From Streptomyces toxytricini (GTDB taxonomy: Bacteria > Actinomycetota > Actinomycetes > Streptomycetales > Streptomycetaceae), in the NCBI RefSeq assembly GCF_014649915.1, contig NZ_BMTY01000028.1, forward strand, positions 1 to 64,000: a DNA stretch of 64,000 bases, read 5' to 3'. Position numbers and translations under genes: made by a program. How positions within the stretch are numbered: the stretch's first letter is position 1; each line of letters begins with the position of its first letter. Below, in pieces: positions 42,750 through 50,549 of the stretch. Below the pieces are notes generated by a model that was given only the letters and a program-made list of their open reading frames with translations, ran no database searches and was not told where the DNA came from.

Positions 42750-43436
42750 ATGACCGTACCTGTGACACCGGACATCCCCGAGACGCTGGACCGGCGCGAG
42801 GGCCCCTACGGGGAGGTGGTGCTGCGCCGGCGCGGCACCACGTACGAGATCATCGCGAACGGCTGCTTCCTCATGGACACCTCGGACGGGCGCTCCGAGC
42901 GGCTGCTCGTCGATGCCGCGCACCTTGCGCTCGACCCGCCGCCCGGCGCGCGCCCCCACCTGCTGATCGGGGGCCTCGGCGTCGGGTTCTCGCTGGCCCA
43001 CGCCGCCGCGCAGCCGCACTGGGGCCGCATCGCCGTCGTGGAACGCGAGGCGGCGGTCGTCGACTGGCACCGCAGCGGGCCGCTCGCCGAGGTGTCGGCC
43101 GCGGCCCTGGCCGACCCGCGCACCGAGGTCCTGCGGACCGACCTGGTCGCCTACCTGGCCGGCTCGGCCGACCGGTACGACGCCCTGTGCCTCGACATCG
43201 ACAACGGCCCGGACTGGACGGTCGACGAGGACAACCGAGGCCTGTACTCGCCCGCGGGCCTGGCGGCGTGCCGGAACCGGCTGCGGCCCGGCGGGGTGCT
43301 GGCGGTGTGGTCGGCGCAGCCGTCCGCCGCGTTCGAAGCCGCCCTGCGCGGGGCGGGGTTCGAGGGCGTGCGGACGCAGGAGGTCCCGGTGGCGCGCGGC
43401 GTACCGGACGTGGTCCACCTGGCGCGGAGGCCGTGA
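42750..43436 (+). CDS. spermidine synthase-like/class I methyltransferase-fold protein
   Basis: A 228-residue protein of the polyamine-synthase-like branch of Rossmann methyltransferases: the nucleotide motif is LLIGGLGVGFSLAHAA, then VVEREAAVVDWHRSG, then ALCLDIDNGPDWTVDEDNRGLYS. The acidic gate-keeper pair of true spermidine synthases is altered (DIDNGPDW), so aminopropyl transfer is not certain and the real substrate is unknown. Two hairpins follow the stop. Confidence 0.78.
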   Translation: MTVPVTPDIPETLDRREGPYGEVVLRRRGTTYEIIANGCFLMDTSDGRSERLLVDAAHLALDPPPGARPHLLIGGLGVGFSLAHAAAQPHWGRIAVVEREAAVVDWHRSGPLAEVSAAALADPRTEVLRTDLVAYLAGSADRYDALCLDIDNGPDWTVDEDNRGLYSPAGLAACRNRLRPGGVLAVWSAQPSAAFEAALRGAGFEGVRTQEVPVARGVPDVVHLARRP

Positions 43437-43439
43437 CCC

Positions 43440-43467
43440 GGAGCCCCGTCGATGCGGACGGGGCTCC
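43440..43467 (+). terminator. hairpin after the spermidine-synthase-like gene
   Basis: GGAGCCCCGTC pairs perfectly with GACGGGGCTCC around a 6-base loop, four bases after the stop codon. Confidence 0.7.
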
Positions 43468-43478
43468 GCGGCCCGGGT

Positions 43479-43513
43479 GGGCCCCCTGCTCCGCCGACTG
43501 GAGCAGGGGGCCC
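43479..43513 (+). terminator. second hairpin, perfect 14-bp stem
   Basis: GGGCCCCCTGCTCC pairs perfectly with GGAGCAGGGGGCCC around a 7-base loop, 11 bp downstream of the first hairpin. It forms a tandem terminator. Confidence 0.65.
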
Positions 43514-43634
43514 GCAGGGACTTCGGGGACCGGGGGCCGCCCGGATGCAGCCGCCGCCGATCGTCCACCCCCGGGAGTACGCGGCGGGCGGACACCTCAG
43601 CCCACGGGCCGACGCGGGACCGCCCCGGCGCCCG

Positions 43635-43640
43635 TAGCGT
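43635..43640 (+). promoter_or_regulatory. -10 box of a leaderless promoter
   Basis: TAGCGT is followed by seven bases and the ATG at 43648. Confidence 0.55.
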
Positions 43641-43647
43641 CCCAGGC

Positions 43648-44838
43648 ATGATCACACTGCCTCGGGCGGCCGCGGCCGCCGTCCTCGCCTGCACGCTCGC
43701 CTTACCCGCCACCGCCGCCGCGGCGGCCGCGCCCGACACCTCCGCCGCCCGCCCCGCCGCCTCCGACGCGGCCTCCGCCGGCCGCATGCGACTGCCCGCG
43801 CCCACCGGCGCCCACGGCGTCGGCAGCACCGTGCTCCACCTGGTGGACCGGTCCCGCAAGGACCCGTGGGAGCCCGCCGCCGACGGCCGCGAGCTGATGG
43901 TGACCCTGCACTACCCGGCCGCCCGCCGCGCCCACGGCCGGCCGGCCCCGTACGCCACCGAGCCGGAGGCCCGGGAGCTGCTGAAGGCGGCCGGTGCGCC
44001 GGACAGCCCCTCCTCTGCGGGGGAGTTGGCACGGCTGCGGACGCATGGCGCGGTGGACGCGCGCCCCGCCCCGGGACGGCATCCGCTGGTGGTCCTCTCC
44101 CCCGGGTTCGGGGCGCCGCGGTTCACCCTCACGAACCTCGCCGAGGAGCTCGCGTCGCGCGGGTACGTCGTCGCGTCCGTCGACCACGCCTACGAGTCGT
44201 CCGGGACGTCGCTCCCGGACGGGCGGCTGCTGACCTGCACGGCGTGCACGGTCCTCGACGGGGGCGGCGTGCCGGGGAGCACCGTCACCGCCGCCCGCGC
44301 CGCCGACACCCGATTTCTGCTGGACCGGCTGACCGGCCCCGCGCCGGCGTGGCGGCACGCGGCGTCGATCGACGCCTCCAGGATCGGCATGGCCGGCCAC
44401 TCCATCGGCGGCGCCAGTGCCGCCACCGCCATGCTCGCCGACCCGCGCATCGACGCGGGCGTCAACATGGACGGATCGTTCTGGGACGTTCTCCCAGCCG
44501 GTGGGCTGCAGGGGCGGCCGTTCATGCTGCTCGGCACCGACGACGACATGCACCGGCCGGGCGGCGCCGACACCACCTGGGACACCACCTGGCAGGCGCT
44601 CGGCGGCTGGAAGCGGTGGCTGACGGTGGCGGGGACGGACCACTACAGCTTCTCGGACGCACCCGTCATCCAGCGGCACTTCGGCCTGCCCGCCGGGGAC
44701 ATCCCCGCCGAACGCGCCCTCGCGGTGACCCGCGCCTACACCGCCGCCTTCTTCGACCAGCACCTGCGCGGGCAGCCCCGGCGACTGCTGGACGGGCCGG
44801 CCGCATCCCACCCGGAGGTGCGCTTCCACCAGCCGTGA
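43648..44838 (+). CDS. secreted alpha/beta hydrolase, PAF-acetylhydrolase/lipase-like
   Basis: A 396-residue exported hydrolase. The signal peptide (residues 1-28, ending ALPATAAAAAA) is followed by an alpha/beta-hydrolase domain of the PAF-acetylhydrolase II/cutinase-like group: oxyanion region HPLVVLSPGFG, nucleophile Ser252 in GHSIGG, and catalytic His332 in GTDHYSFSD. It cleaves short acyl esters or phospholipids in related enzymes. Codon 19 is TTA (43702-43704), so translation may depend on the bldA tRNA and thus on developmental stage. The promoter is probably leaderless (TAGCGT). A near-perfect hairpin follows. Confidence 0.88.
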   Translation: MITLPRAAAAAVLACTLALPATAAAAAAPDTSAARPAASDAASAGRMRLPAPTGAHGVGSTVLHLVDRSRKDPWEPAADGRELMVTLHYPAARRAHGRPAPYATEPEARELLKAAGAPDSPSSAGELARLRTHGAVDARPAPGRHPLVVLSPGFGAPRFTLTNLAEELASRGYVVASVDHAYESSGTSLPDGRLLTCTACTVLDGGGVPGSTVTAARAADTRFLLDRLTGPAPAWRHAASIDASRIGMAGHSIGGASAATAMLADPRIDAGVNMDGSFWDVLPAGGLQGRPFMLLGTDDDMHRPGGADTTWDTTWQALGGWKRWLTVAGTDHYSFSDAPVIQRHFGLPAGDIPAERALAVTRAYTAAFFDQHLRGQPRRLLDGPAASHPEVRFHQP

Positions 44839-44848
44839 GCCGGGGCGC

Positions 44849-44877
44849 GTCCCACCCCCGCTCGGCGGGGGCGGGAC
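44849..44877 (+). terminator. hairpin after the lipase-like gene
   Basis: GTCCCACCCCCGC pairs with GCGGGGGCGGGAC (12 of 13 positions paired) around a 3-base TCG loop, 11 bp after the stop. Confidence 0.7.
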
Positions 44878-44991
44878 CCGGCAACGCGCCGACGCGGGCC
44901 GCACGCCGGGGGCCGGCCGCACGGCGCGGTCGGCCGTACAACAGGGAGCCGGCCGTACCCGGAATCGGGCCGGACGCCCTGGGCCGTACGG

Positions 44992-46095
44992 TCAGCGGCC
45001 GTGCGAACGGGCGGCGCCCAGGCGGCGGGTGGCCGCGTCGGCCGTGCGCTCCGCCTTGCGGAGGGCCTGTTCGGCCCGCCGGTGCCGGGAGCGGGCGGCG
45101 CCGGCGGCCTCCTCGGCCGCCTCCAGGCGGATCCTCAGCCGGGACAGCTCCTCGCGCAGCGCCTCCGCCGCCGCGGAGGTACGGTCCAGCTCCTTCGCCG
45201 CCCCGTCGAGCACCGTCCGGGCGCGCTCCCGCTCCTCCTCGGCCGCGGCGACCGCCCTCAACGCCGCCTCGACACGGGCCTCCTGACGGGCGGCCTGCCG
45301 CTCGGCAACGGCATCCCGCGGGGGCTCCGGAGCGCGGGCGGGCTTCCGGACCGCCGTCTTCCCCGCCGGCTTCGGGGGCGGCGGTTCGGTGGCTCGCGCG
45401 GCCGCCCTGCCGGCCGGCTTTCCGGTCGGCTTCGGCGTCTTCTCCTCTGCTGCCGACTCCTCGGTCCGCTCCCGGGCCGGTTCGCCGGGCCGCTTGTGCG
45501 GTGGTTCCGCTTTCGTCCGCTCGCGGTGGGCCGCAGGCGGTGCGGGCTCCGCCGGCTCCCGTTCCGTCGCGGCCGGCGTCGGCCGGTTCAGGGCGGACAG
45601 GGCGGCCGGGCCCGGCTCCAGGCCCTCGAAGCCGAGTCGCGGTGCAGGGGCCTGCGCCAGGTGCCCCTCCGCCCAGTCCCGGCCGGACTCTTCGTCGCCC
45701 GCCAGACCGTGCAGGACGGCCTCGACCTCCCGGGCCAGCGCCTCGCCGCCGCGTTCTCCCGCGCGCTCCGCCAGTGCGGCCGCGTCGCGGGCCAGACCCG
45801 CCGAGAGCCGGTTCCGCTCGGCCGACAGCTCCCTGATGCGGCGGCCGTCGAGCTCGCGGTGCGCCCTGCGCAGGGCGTCGCCCGACTCCAGCAGCTGCGC
45901 CACCCGTTCCGGCTCGGCACCCGCCAGCAGGTTCGCCGCCCACACCGCGAGCGTCGGGCGCCGCAGCGCGGACAGGGTGCGGGCGGACTCCGGGTCGCCC
46001 TCCCGCTTGGCCCGGGCCGCGTACGCGTTCCTGGCCGCCACGAACCCGCCCGGGTGGAGCGCGTACAGCTCCCGCATCACCGCATCGACGTCCAT
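44992..46095 (-). CDS. coiled-coil protein of unknown function
   Basis: A 367-residue hydrophilic protein. The N-terminal 160 residues are helical (PTLAVWAANLLAGAEPERVAQLLESG). A Pro/Lys/Glu-rich linker follows at about 175-255, then a long charged coiled coil (residues about 265-355, EERERARTVLDGAAKELDR, then LREELSRLRIRLEAAEEA). No signal peptide or enzyme motif. It resembles widespread Streptomyces hypothetical proteins and could act as a scaffold. It follows the 105-residue gene on the same strand after 84 bp. Confidence 0.75.
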   Translation of the reverse strand: MDVDAVMRELYALHPGGFVAARNAYAARAKREGDPESARTLSALRRPTLAVWAANLLAGAEPERVAQLLESGDALRRAHRELDGRRIRELSAERNRLSAGLARDAAALAERAGERGGEALAREVEAVLHGLAGDEESGRDWAEGHLAQAPAPRLGFEGLEPGPAALSALNRPTPAATEREPAEPAPPAAHRERTKAEPPHKRPGEPARERTEESAAEEKTPKPTGKPAGRAAARATEPPPPKPAGKTAVRKPARAPEPPRDAVAERQAARQEARVEAALRAVAAAEEERERARTVLDGAAKELDRTSAAAEALREELSRLRIRLEAAEEAAGAARSRHRRAEQALRKAERTADAATRRLGAARSHGR

Positions 46096-46179
46096 GCCCC
46101 CACCATGGGGCGCCGCCCCGGCCGCCGCCGCCCGCGACCCGCCGGCCGGCTGCGGGCACGCCCGGACAGCGGCGGCGTG

Positions 46180-46497
46180 TCAGTCGGTGTCCTCCCGGGC
46201 CAGGGCCAGGGCGAGGTCCTGGAGGATCTGCTCCGTCGACACCGGCGGATCGGCCTCGTCGTGGGCGTCCGCGAGCGCGTCGAAGGCGGTGATGAAGCCG
46301 TTGACCAACGCGCTCAGGGGCGCGGACATCTGCTCCAGGACGGCCATGCCGACCTCCTGGGCACTGGCGTCCGCCGGGACGACGAACTGAGTGGGCATGA
46401 CCTCGGCCAGCACGTCGGAGACGAACCCGCGGTCGGCCCCGGAGCGGAGGGCGGTGAGCGCGGCGATGGCCTTCAGTTTGATCTCGTTCTCCGTCAT
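46180..46497 (-). CDS. small hypothetical protein
   Basis: A 105-residue acidic helical protein (MTENEIKLKAIAALTALRSG, then VPADASAQEVGMAVLEQMSA, then STEQILQDLALALA). I do not recognise it. A -10-like TAAGCT lies six bases before the ATG, implying a leaderless mRNA. It is divergent from the Lux-type operon across a 286-bp AT-rich region, and may only be a neighbour. Confidence 0.7.
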   Translation of the reverse strand: MTENEIKLKAIAALTALRSGADRGFVSDVLAEVMPTQFVVPADASAQEVGMAVLEQMSAPLSALVNGFITAFDALADAHDEADPPVSTEQILQDLALALAREDTD

Positions 46498-46503
46498 CGG
46501 ACG

Positions 46504-46509
46504 AGCTTA
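46504..46509 (-). promoter_or_regulatory. -10 box of a leaderless promoter
   Basis: On the minus strand, TAAGCT is followed by six bases and the ATG at 46497. Confidence 0.6.
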
Positions 46510-46571
46510 GAACGCCCCTCCGCCTCCGCGGCCGGTGCCCGCCGCCACCGAAAGAAACAGAAAAGTTGTTG

Positions 46572-46596
46572 AATATCGTCTGACTGGCCGGATATT
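46572..46596. promoter_or_regulatory. candidate operator upstream of the Lux-type operon
   Basis: AATATC and GATATT are perfect arms around a 13-base spacer within the most AT-rich stretch of the window (about 46545-46640). Direct repeats of GACTGGC (46582 and 46612) lie beside it. The region is the only control space for the operon that starts at 46784. Confidence 0.45.
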
Positions 46597-46783
46597 TTTG
46601 GCAGATTTGGCGACTGGCGCACTGATGTTCCATCATCATGACTGCACGTCAGCTTTGGGCGTGCGCCGAGGAGGCGGGGGCACGGGGGTTCCCCGGTCAC
46701 ACCGGATGGTTCCGCAGCGGGCTCACGGCCCCGCCGCGCACGGTGGCTCCCGCCCCGGTATCCCGTCATCTAGGCAAAGGCCC

Positions 46784-48052
46784 ATGTCCGCCCAGCAGCT
46801 CTCGGACCTCATACGTTTCGCCCGTCACAACTCGCCCTTTTACCAGGAGCTCTACGCCTCCATCCCTCCCGGCGCCGACCGCCTCGCCGACCTCCCGGTC
46901 ATCGACCAGAAGCGGTTCTGGGAGGCGAACGCCTTCCCCGGCAGCCGGGTCCTGACCGGCCCGCTCAGCGAGGCCACCGTCTTCAAGACCGGCGGCACGA
47001 CCGGCGCCCCCAAGCTGTCCGTCTACACCCGCGACGAGTGGCGCACCTTCGTCACCTCGTTCGGCCAGGGGCTGGTGGACGCGGGCCTGCGGCCGGGCCA
47101 CCGCGTCGCCGACCTGTTCTACGCGGGCGAGCTGTACGCCAGCTTCCTCTTCATCCTCGACTCCCTCGCCCACGCCCCCGTGGACAACGTCCGCCTGCCC
47201 GTCGGCGGCGGAGCCCCGCTCGAGTCGACGGTTCCGACACTGCGGGACCTGTCCGCGCAGGTCGTCGCGGGCACGCCCACCACCCTGTGCCGGCTGGCCG
47301 AGCACCTCGCGGCCGGCGGCGACCGGCTGGAGTCGGTGGAGCTGCTGCTCTTCGGCGGCGAGGCCCTCTTCGACGACCAGCGCCGCCTGCTGGCCGCCGC
47401 GTTCCCCCGCGCCGAGGCCCGCTCCGTGGGCTACGCCAGTGTGGACGCCGGCCTGCTCGGCCGGCCCGTGCCCGGCTCCGACGCCCGCGTGCACCGCGCG
47501 TTCACCCCGTACTCCGTCGTCGAGATCCTCGACGACACCACCGGCGAGCCGATCACGGAGCCGGGGCGGCCCGGCCGGGTCGTCGTCACCAGCCTCTTCC
47601 GGCGCCTCATGCCGATCATCCGCTACCCCGCGGGCGACCGCGCCGAGTGGACCGGCACCGGGCCCGGGAGCTTCCGCATCCTCGGCCGCGCCGAGGAGGG
47701 CGTACGCGTCGGGCCGGTCTCGCTCCACACCGACGACGCGCAGAACGCCGTCGCCGCCGCGGACACCGCGGGCCGGGTCGTCGGCATGCAGCTCGTCGTC
47801 CGCCGCTGGGACGGCCGCGACGGGCTCGTACTCCGCCTCGCGACCGCCCCCGGCGACACCGGCGACGGCCTGGACACCCTCGCCAAGGCAGTCGTCGCGG
47901 AACTGGAGGCGGCGCGGCCGCTGTACCCGCAGAGCGTGGCCGCCTCCTTCGTGCACCCGCTGTCCGTGGAGTGGGCGCGCCACCGCGACCTCGCCGTCAA
48001 CCCGCGCTCCGGCAAGCTCGTCCGGGTCCTCGACGAGAGGCCCACCGCATGA
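46784..48052 (+). CDS. PaaK-like adenylate-forming (AMP-dependent) ligase
   Basis: A 422-residue protein of the phenylacetate-CoA ligase group. It starts LIRFARHNSPFYQELYASIP, carries the phosphate-binding loop as FKTGGTTGAPKLSVYTRD at about residue 68, then VAGTPTTLCRLAEHLA, then LLLFGGEAL and IRYPAGDRAEWTG, the conserved order of PaaK enzymes, which activate carboxylic acids as acyl-AMP and usually transfer them to CoA or another thiol. It is slightly shorter than PaaK (about 435). The ATG at 46784 has AAAGG adjacent. It is the first of five genes joined by 4-nt overlaps, so it should supply activated acid to the LuxE/LuxC proteins encoded downstream. Confidence 0.85.
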   Translation: MSAQQLSDLIRFARHNSPFYQELYASIPPGADRLADLPVIDQKRFWEANAFPGSRVLTGPLSEATVFKTGGTTGAPKLSVYTRDEWRTFVTSFGQGLVDAGLRPGHRVADLFYAGELYASFLFILDSLAHAPVDNVRLPVGGGAPLESTVPTLRDLSAQVVAGTPTTLCRLAEHLAAGGDRLESVELLLFGGEALFDDQRRLLAAAFPRAEARSVGYASVDAGLLGRPVPGSDARVHRAFTPYSVVEILDDTTGEPITEPGRPGRVVVTSLFRRLMPIIRYPAGDRAEWTGTGPGSFRILGRAEEGVRVGPVSLHTDDAQNAVAAADTAGRVVGMQLVVRRWDGRDGLVLRLATAPGDTGDGLDTLAKAVVAELEAARPLYPQSVAASFVHPLSVEWARHRDLAVNPRSGKLVRVLDERPTA

Positions 48053-49404
48053 CCGCCGCGCCGCCGTCCGCGCCCTCGACCGCACCCCCGCCGGCGCCTG
48101 CTGCCGCGCCGGGCGGGCGGTCCGCGCGGCGCGCCCCGCTCGTCCTGCGCAACCGCGCCTTCGGCGCGGTGTGGCTGGGCCAGGTCCTGACCCAGGCCGC
48201 CGTGCGCATGTTCCAGGTCGGCGTCTCCTGGTGGCTCGTCGCCTACGCCGTCCGGGACGCCGCCGGGCTCGCATCGGGGCTGTTCATGGCCGTCTGCACG
48301 CTCCCCGCGGTGGTCCTCGCCCCCGTCGTGGCGAAGGCCGTCGGCCGGTACGCGCACCGCTCGGTGCTGCGGACCGCCGCCGGGCTCGCCGCGGCTGCCG
48401 CGGCCGTCCTCGCCGTCGCGGCGCAGGCGGGCGGGCCGCCGCTCGCGGGCGTGTACGCCGCCGCCCTCGGCCTGGCCACCTGCCAGGCGTTCTTCGACCC
48501 GTGCCTGACCACCTCAGTCCCCGAGCTCGTCGACGACGAGGACATCGAGGCCGCCACCGGCTTCGAGCTGTCCACGCAGTCGCTGGCCGGGCTCGGCGGG
48601 GCGCTGCTCGGCGCGCTCGCCGTGGACCGGGCCGGGGTCGCGGGGCTGGCCGCCGGCTGCGCCGCCGCCTACCTCGGCGCCGCGGTCCTCGTCGCCACGG
48701 CCCGCTTCCGCAGCCCCGCGCCCGCCGCCGCGGACGGAGCGGCGCCCGCCGACGGCGCCGCTCCGGTCGGGCGCCCGCTGCGCCGCATCCTCGGCGAACT
48801 GCCCTACGTGCGCCGGATCCTGGTGTGCTTCACCGCGGCGAACCTGTTCACCGCCGCCGTGTTCGTCGTCGTCCCGCTCTACACCCGCTCCGTCCTCGAC
48901 GGCGGGGGCGGCACGGTGGCCCTGCTCGAGGCCGCGCTGGGCACGGGGGCGCTCGTCGGCGCGTTCACGGGGACGCGGGTCCCCGGCCGGCCCACCGTCG
49001 CCGGCGCGTACTGCCTCGGCCTGATGGCCGTCGCGCTGGCGCTGCCCGGCCTGGCCGCGCACCGAGCCGCGGCGGTGTGCGGCCTCGCCGTCTCCGGCTG
49101 GTGCGCCGGCGCGGTCAGCGTCCGGTTCGTCGCCCTCTTCCAGCGACTCGTTCCGCCCGCCGACAAGCCCGGGTTCTTCGCCGTCATGCAGGCCGTGCTG
49201 GGCGCGTCCCTGCCGGTGGCGTCCCTCGTCTTCGGCTTCGCGGGCGACGTGCTGTCCCCGCGGACGCTGTGCCTGGTCCAGGGCGCCGGCCTGCTCCCCG
49301 CCGCCCTCGCCCTGGCCCTCCTCGGGGCGCGCACCCCCGAGCCCGAACCCGCGCGCGAGCCCGCGTCCGACGCGGCCGCCGGCGCCGAGGGAGGCGGCCG
49401 GTGA
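48049..49404 (+). CDS. MFS transporter
   Basis: A 451-residue membrane protein with about 12 hydrophobic segments, starting with a Pro/Ala-rich cytoplasmic tail of some 35 residues, then RNRAFGAVWLGQVLTQAAVRMFQVGVSWW. The pattern is like the enterobactin-exporter-type MFS group (DHA3). ATG at 48049 overlaps the ligase stop (ATGA). Inside this operon its likely job is to export the product or a precursor. The C-terminus is acidic, with repeated PEPEPAREPA. Confidence 0.85.
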   Translation: MTAAPPSAPSTAPPPAPAAAPGGRSARRAPLVLRNRAFGAVWLGQVLTQAAVRMFQVGVSWWLVAYAVRDAAGLASGLFMAVCTLPAVVLAPVVAKAVGRYAHRSVLRTAAGLAAAAAAVLAVAAQAGGPPLAGVYAAALGLATCQAFFDPCLTTSVPELVDDEDIEAATGFELSTQSLAGLGGALLGALAVDRAGVAGLAAGCAAAYLGAAVLVATARFRSPAPAAADGAAPADGAAPVGRPLRRILGELPYVRRILVCFTAANLFTAAVFVVVPLYTRSVLDGGGGTVALLEAALGTGALVGAFTGTRVPGRPTVAGAYCLGLMAVALALPGLAAHRAAAVCGLAVSGWCAGAVSVRFVALFQRLVPPADKPGFFAVMQAVLGASLPVASLVFGFAGDVLSPRTLCLVQGAGLLPAALALALLGARTPEPEPAREPASDAAAGAEGGGR

Positions 49405-50549
49405 AGCCCGTCATCACCCCGGCCTCCCCTGCCGACATCGCCGAACTGCGCCAGCTGTACTACGCCGTCTACGGGCCCCACTACCCGGTGGCCCTCGGCA
49501 CCGACCCCGCCGAGATGGCCCGGCTGATCGAGGACCCGCACTCCCTGTGGCTCGTCGGCCGGTGCCCCGGCAGCGGCGCCCTGACCGGGTCGGCCGCCAT
49601 CCACGGCGAGGCGGGCAGCCGCATCGGCCGCCTCGAAGGCATCGCCGTGCACCCCGGGCACCGCTCCGGGGGCCTGGCCGGCGCCCTCACCGCGGAACTG
49701 TGCGCCGGCATGCTGGACACCGGGCGCCTGGACTCCGTCTACGCGACCGTACGGACCGTCAGCGCCGGCCCCCAGCGGGTCGTCCTGCGCAACGGCTTCC
49801 GCCCGCTCGGCATCCTGCCGAACGCGGTCGACCTGCGCAGCCGCGAGAGCCTCGCCCTGTACGCGAGGCACTCCGCCGGCGTCCTGGAGCGCCGCAAGCC
49901 CGTCACCGAGGTCCCCGCGGCCCTCATGCCGCTGCTGCGCACCGCCGAGGACGCCCTCGGCATCAGCTACGGCGGCGTCCGGGCCGTGTCCGGGCCGGCG
50001 TCCGCGCCGGCCGCAGCCCCGGGAGCCGCCGAGCGCCTGGAGGTCATCGAGGCGCCGGCGTTCGTACGCCGCCGCTTCCGGGAGCGGTTCCCCGACCGCA
50101 AGGACTGGTTCTACCCGCTGCACACCCCGAACGTCCTCCTCGCCCCCGAGGACGGCCGGTTCGAGGTGTACGCCTACCTCAACCGGACCGGCGGCTACTG
50201 CTCCCTCCTCACCGCCCACCCCGAGCCGGCCGCGGCGGCCGCCCACCTGGAGCCCGTCACCCGCGCCCTGGCCCGGGCCGGCGCCGGCTACGTCGAGGCC
50301 CTGGTTCCGCTGGACCGCCCGGAAGCCCTCCGGGCCTTCCACGCCCAGGGGTTCGTCGCCGGGGCGCTGTACCCCGCGATGCGCGCCGACGGCGACGGCT
50401 TCCGCGACTACGCCGTGCTGTCGCGCTCCTCGGAGCGCATCGACTTCCGCGGCGTCGCCGTCGAACCGCCGCTGCGCCCCTACCTGGACTGCTACGTGTC
50501 GGCCTGGGCGTCGACCCACCTGCCCACCCCCTCCGAGGTTGCCCGATGA
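49401..50549 (+). CDS. double-domain GNAT-like acyltransferase
   Basis: A 382-residue protein with two GNAT-like halves. The first half (residues 1-160) has the acetyl-CoA-type loop EGIAVHPGHRSGGLAGALTAELC, and NGFRPLGILPNAVD. The second (from about residue 205) carries EVYAYLNRTGGYCSLLTAHPE and FHAQGFVAGALYPAM without an obvious acyl-CoA loop, so only the first may be active. In this operon it could attach an acyl or acetyl group to an amine or hydroxyl of the product. GTG at 49401 overlaps the MFS stop codon (GTGA). Confidence 0.75.
   Translation: MKPVITPASPADIAELRQLYYAVYGPHYPVALGTDPAEMARLIEDPHSLWLVGRCPGSGALTGSAAIHGEAGSRIGRLEGIAVHPGHRSGGLAGALTAELCAGMLDTGRLDSVYATVRTVSAGPQRVVLRNGFRPLGILPNAVDLRSRESLALYARHSAGVLERRKPVTEVPAALMPLLRTAEDALGISYGGVRAVSGPASAPAAAPGAAERLEVIEAPAFVRRRFRERFPDRKDWFYPLHTPNVLLAPEDGRFEVYAYLNRTGGYCSLLTAHPEPAAAAAHLEPVTRALARAGAGYVEALVPLDRPEALRAFHAQGFVAGALYPAMRADGDGFRDYAVLSRSSERIDFRGVAVEPPLRPYLDCYVSAWASTHLPTPSEVAR

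Noticed and set aside
39427..42768. LCP gene extended upstream to a 1113-codon frame
   Set aside because: The upstream part is Arg/Pro-rich nonsense overlapping the Tat protein gene; the ATG at 40788 has a ribosome site and begins a signal peptide.
46535..46783. N-terminal extension of the PaaK-like ligase
   Set aside because: The frame is open upstream, but it crosses the AT-rich control region and shows no conserved pattern; the homology begins at the ATG at 46784.
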